A stretch of DNA of 64,000 nucleotides, from the NCBI GenBank assembly GCA_023957155.1, contig JAMLHK010000004.1, forward strand, positions 186,001-250,000, read 5' to 3'. Position numbers and translations under genes: made by a program. Each line of letters opens with the position of its first letter. The first letter of the stretch is position 1. A model generated the notes under the pieces. That model searched no databases. It was given only the letters and a program-made list of their open reading frames with translations, and was not told the origin of the DNA. Shown one piece after another: positions 63,948 to 64,000 of this stretch. The DNA comes from Chitinophagaceae bacterium (lineage in GTDB: Bacteria; Bacteroidota; Bacteroidia; Chitinophagales; Chitinophagaceae).

Positions 63948-64000
63948 TTACGATACCTGTACTTCATCATTTACGGTGGTATTGGTCTCTACCGTTGGGT
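63948..64000 (-). CDS. C-terminal end of an unknown protein (partial)
   Basis: The frame enters from the right edge and stops at 63948-63950 (TAA), encoding PTVETNTTVNDEVQVS at its end. Seventeen codons are too few to identify it. It lies 23 bp upstream of the lipoprotein gene on the same strand, so the two probably share a transcript. Confidence 0.5.
   Translation of the reverse strand, partial: PTVETNTTVNDEVQVS

Noticed and set aside
1-64000. tRNA, rRNA and CRISPR signals
   Set aside because: No tRNA cloverleaf, conserved rRNA stretch or evenly spaced repeat array was recognised on either strand by reading; a covariance-model scan would be needed to be certain.

Overview
The window reads as a piece of a Bacteroidota chromosome, most likely from the Chitinophagaceae or a close relative. 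Support comes from a PorP/SprF-family type IX secretion gene, a lamin-tail protein with a gliding-motility-like C-terminus, kdsB (Gram-negative envelope), several outer-membrane or lipoprotein genes, and the general lack of Shine-Dalgarno sequences. Promoter-like sites fit the Bacteroidota form TTG-N17/19-TAnnTTTG; the clearest precede rpoB and serS. Most genes are housekeeping, in short operons on both strands. I saw no tRNA, rRNA, CRISPR array or prophage.

Layout. 1-2616: cell-shape operon mreB-mreC-mreD and the first codons of a PBP2 gene, all on the minus strand. 2741-9757: purD, a POT peptide transporter, a Spy-like protein, a hypothetical, mtgA, fabH and a frameshifted DUF2911 lipoprotein. 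9831-11160: acpH, then about 740 bp with decayed reading frames and an orphan terminator. 11161-12399: a RicT-like PSP1 protein. 12418-17314: a six-gene L-fucose oxidation operon. 17490-25172: an LTA-synthase-like sulfatase, rlmN, two pseudouridine synthases, a heptose kinase (rfaE1) and an APC permease. 25230-34235: ompH, rpoC and rpoB, with a promoter directly before rpoB and no ribosomal protein genes next to it.

34282-36546: a fructokinase-like gene, a Uma2-family gene and an ORF6N-domain gene containing a perfect 33-bp inverted repeat. 36588-41451: a four-gene gamma-glutamylation cluster (GS-like ligase, iron alcohol dehydrogenase, PuuD-like hydrolase, aldehyde dehydrogenase) whose logic fits an amino alcohol such as ethanolamine better than putrescine. 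41568-45190: the lamin-tail protein, a class III aminotransferase and an NTF2-like protein. 45272-46555: an IS256-like element with 8-bp target duplications and a broken transposase. 46640-52926: an outer-membrane protein, holB, a ROK regulator, anmK, upp and porP/sprF. 52939-59179: serS, recX, dnaN, a sterol-desaturase-like protein, kdsB, an SMR exporter and a glycosyltransferase. 59296-64000: a tiny lipoprotein pair, an enoyl-CoA hydratase, fumC, a gene-poor stretch with a candidate small transcript, and a lipoprotein.

The strongest candidates for under-described biology are the amino-alcohol-like gamma-glutamylation cluster, the fucose operon with a built-in SGNH hydrolase but no dehydratase, the terminator hairpin lying directly before the permease start codon, and the insulated IS.
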